Assembly (NCBI GenBank): GCA_029932425.1
Contig: JAOZQC010000066.1
Coordinates: forward strand, 3,865-10,374
Origin: Planctomycetota bacterium
GTDB taxonomy: Bacteria > Planctomycetota > JAJSAM01
DNA: 6,510 bases
Direction of reading: 5' to 3'
Position 1 is the first letter of the stretch. Each line of letters opens with the position of its first letter. The position numbers were made by a program, and so were the translations under genes. The notes beneath the pieces are model-generated. The model was not told the origin of the DNA. It did no database searches and saw only the letters and a list, made by a program, of their open reading frames with translations. This document shows positions 5,931 to 6,510 of the stretch, one piece after another.

Positions 5931-6338
5931 ATGGAAGAGAAGCCCTGTGAAGGTCTGGCCGTGATGGTCATCGACGACGAGCCCATCGTGGGCCGGACCC
6001 TGGGCCTGGCCCTCCCCCGGATCGGGTGTTCGGTGGAGAGCTTCACCGATCCGGAAGAGGCCCTCCGCCGCTTCGGCGAGGAGGAGTTCCCCGTGGTCCT
6101 CACCGACGTGGTCATGGGGGACGTGGACGGGATCCAGGTCCTCGAGTGGGTGCGGGAGGTCCGGCCCCGGACCAAGGTGGTCATCATGACCGCCTTCGCC
6201 ATGATGCACCTGGCCCGCCGCGCCATGGAGAAGGGCGCCTTCGACTTCATCGCCAAACCCTTCCCGCCGGAGGAGATCCGGGGGGTGGTGGCGCGGGCCT
6301 GCCGGGCCTGGCGGGCGGACGGCGGCGCCCCTTCCTGA
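5931..6338 (+). CDS. Stand-alone receiver-domain response regulator (second copy)
   Basis: Encodes 135 residues. GAGGAG (5918-5923), overlapping the previous stop, lies 7 nt before ATG 5931; longer in-frame readings run through the preceding gene and have no support. It is a single REC domain with acidic pair D15-D16, phosphoacceptor D59 (V-V-L-T-D-V-V), T87 and K109 followed by P110. No output domain follows; the protein ends about 15 residues after the last helix begins. It shares the string DDEPIVG, a V-D-G-I turn after the phosphoacceptor with the usual Pro missing, and G-A-F-D-F with the receiver at 3094-3504, so the two are probably paralogues. It is the last gene of the operon. It may be an alternative target of the histidine kinase, a phosphate sink, or an effector acting by protein contact; the sequence does not tell which. 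Confidence 0.93.
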   Translation: MEEKPCEGLAVMVIDDEPIVGRTLGLALPRIGCSVESFTDPEEALRRFGEEEFPVVLTDVVMGDVDGIQVLEWVREVRPRTKVVIMTAFAMMHLARRAMEKGAFDFIAKPFPPEEIRGVVARACRAWRADGGAPS

Positions 6339-6358
6339 TCGCGCCCGCGGGAAGGAGC

Positions 6359-6397
6359 GGCGCCCGGGGAAGAGGGGCGCCTCCCGAGACCCGGGAG
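6359..6397 (+). terminator. Tandem GC-rich hairpins at the end of the operon, possible terminator
   Basis: GGCGCCC (6359-6365) pairs with GGGCGCC (6375-6381) around a 9-nt loop. Immediately after, CTCCCG (6381-6386) pairs with CGGGAG (6392-6397) around a 5-nt loop. The pair starts 21 nt after the last stop codon, where a terminator is expected. Neither strand shows a T-run after the stems, so efficiency as an intrinsic terminator is uncertain; being symmetric, it could serve both directions if a convergent gene lies to the right. Confidence 0.4.
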
Positions 6398-6424
6398 CCG
6401 ATCGTGGCAGCGGAGAAGGCCGGC

Positions 6425-6510
6425 TCAGGTCCGGTCCGGCTTGACGAGCATCTCGAGCCGCAGGGCGGGTTCAGGGGAGGGGTACCAGGTCGCGGGCGGT
6501 GAAGCCCACA
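6425..6510 (-). CDS. Possible C-terminal end of a convergent gene, unrecognised
   Basis: On the minus strand a frame is open from the window edge to a TGA (complement of 6425-6427). It gives about 27 residues ending P-S-P-E-P-A-L-R-L-E-M-L-V-K-P-D-R-T, with strong G/C at third positions over the last 20 codons and a natural-looking amphipathic end. A second minus frame (ending V-G-F-T-A-R-D-L-V-P-L-P at the complement of 6471-6473) is also coding-like, and the two cannot both be right. I do not recognise either. Confidence 0.3.
   Translation of the reverse strand, partial: WASPPATWYPSPEPALRLEMLVKPDRT

Noticed and set aside
6026..6502. Plus-strand open frame running past the last receiver to 6502
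   Set aside because: It begins as an out-of-frame reading of the receiver, is Gly/Pro/Arg-rich, and crosses the hairpin region without domain support.
1..6510. CRISPR array, tRNA, rRNA, insertion sequence or attachment site
   Set aside because: No regularly spaced repeats, no cloverleaf with a TPsiC-type GTTCRANNC box, no rRNA-like stretches, no transposase frame and no terminal inverted repeats were seen.

Overview
This is a very GC-rich window (roughly 70% G+C by eye, strongly GC3-biased) with compact Gram-negative-style gene packing, Shine-Dalgarno sites at nearly every gene junction and a sigma70-type promoter. GC content, the TauE/SafE-family permease and the cytidylate-kinase-like/two-component combination would fit a high-GC Desulfobacterota/deltaproteobacterial or related lineage. 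That placement is inference; nothing in the window fixes the taxon.

Layout. Positions 1-276 hold the 3' end of a YbjQ-family (heavy-metal-binding-domain type) gene. Positions 277-406 are intergenic: GC-rich palindromes, then a good -35/-10 pair (TTGACA, 17 nt, TACCCT) that points at the next gene. From 407 to 6338 all six genes lie on the + strand with junctions of -4 to +53 nt, so they probably form one operon. In order: (1) a cytidylate-kinase-like protein with a BON-like domain, an acidic linker, a possible Usp-like segment and a C-terminal membrane hairpin (407-1915); (2) a TauE/SafE-family permease (1969-3069); (3) a stand-alone receiver protein (3094-3504); (4) a membrane sensor histidine kinase with HAMP (3515-5104); (5) a second, soluble cytidylate-kinase-like protein with a BON-like tail (5101-5919); (6) a second stand-alone receiver (5931-6338). 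Positions 6339-6424 hold two tandem hairpins, and the last ~85 nt may encode the C-terminus of a convergent minus-strand gene.

How the genes may work together. The histidine kinase would sense a periplasmic or envelope signal and phosphorylate the two receivers. Neither receiver has a DNA-binding or enzymatic output domain, so the output must be protein-protein. The obvious candidate partners in the operon are the two cytidylate-kinase-like proteins and the permease. Both kinase-like proteins have a non-standard phosphate-binding loop, and the second has lost the lysine, so they may be signalling or regulatory proteins rather than nucleotide-synthesis enzymes. The module, a transporter under a two-component system with paired receivers and paired kinase-like proteins, is the most interesting content of the window; its function is not established by the sequence.
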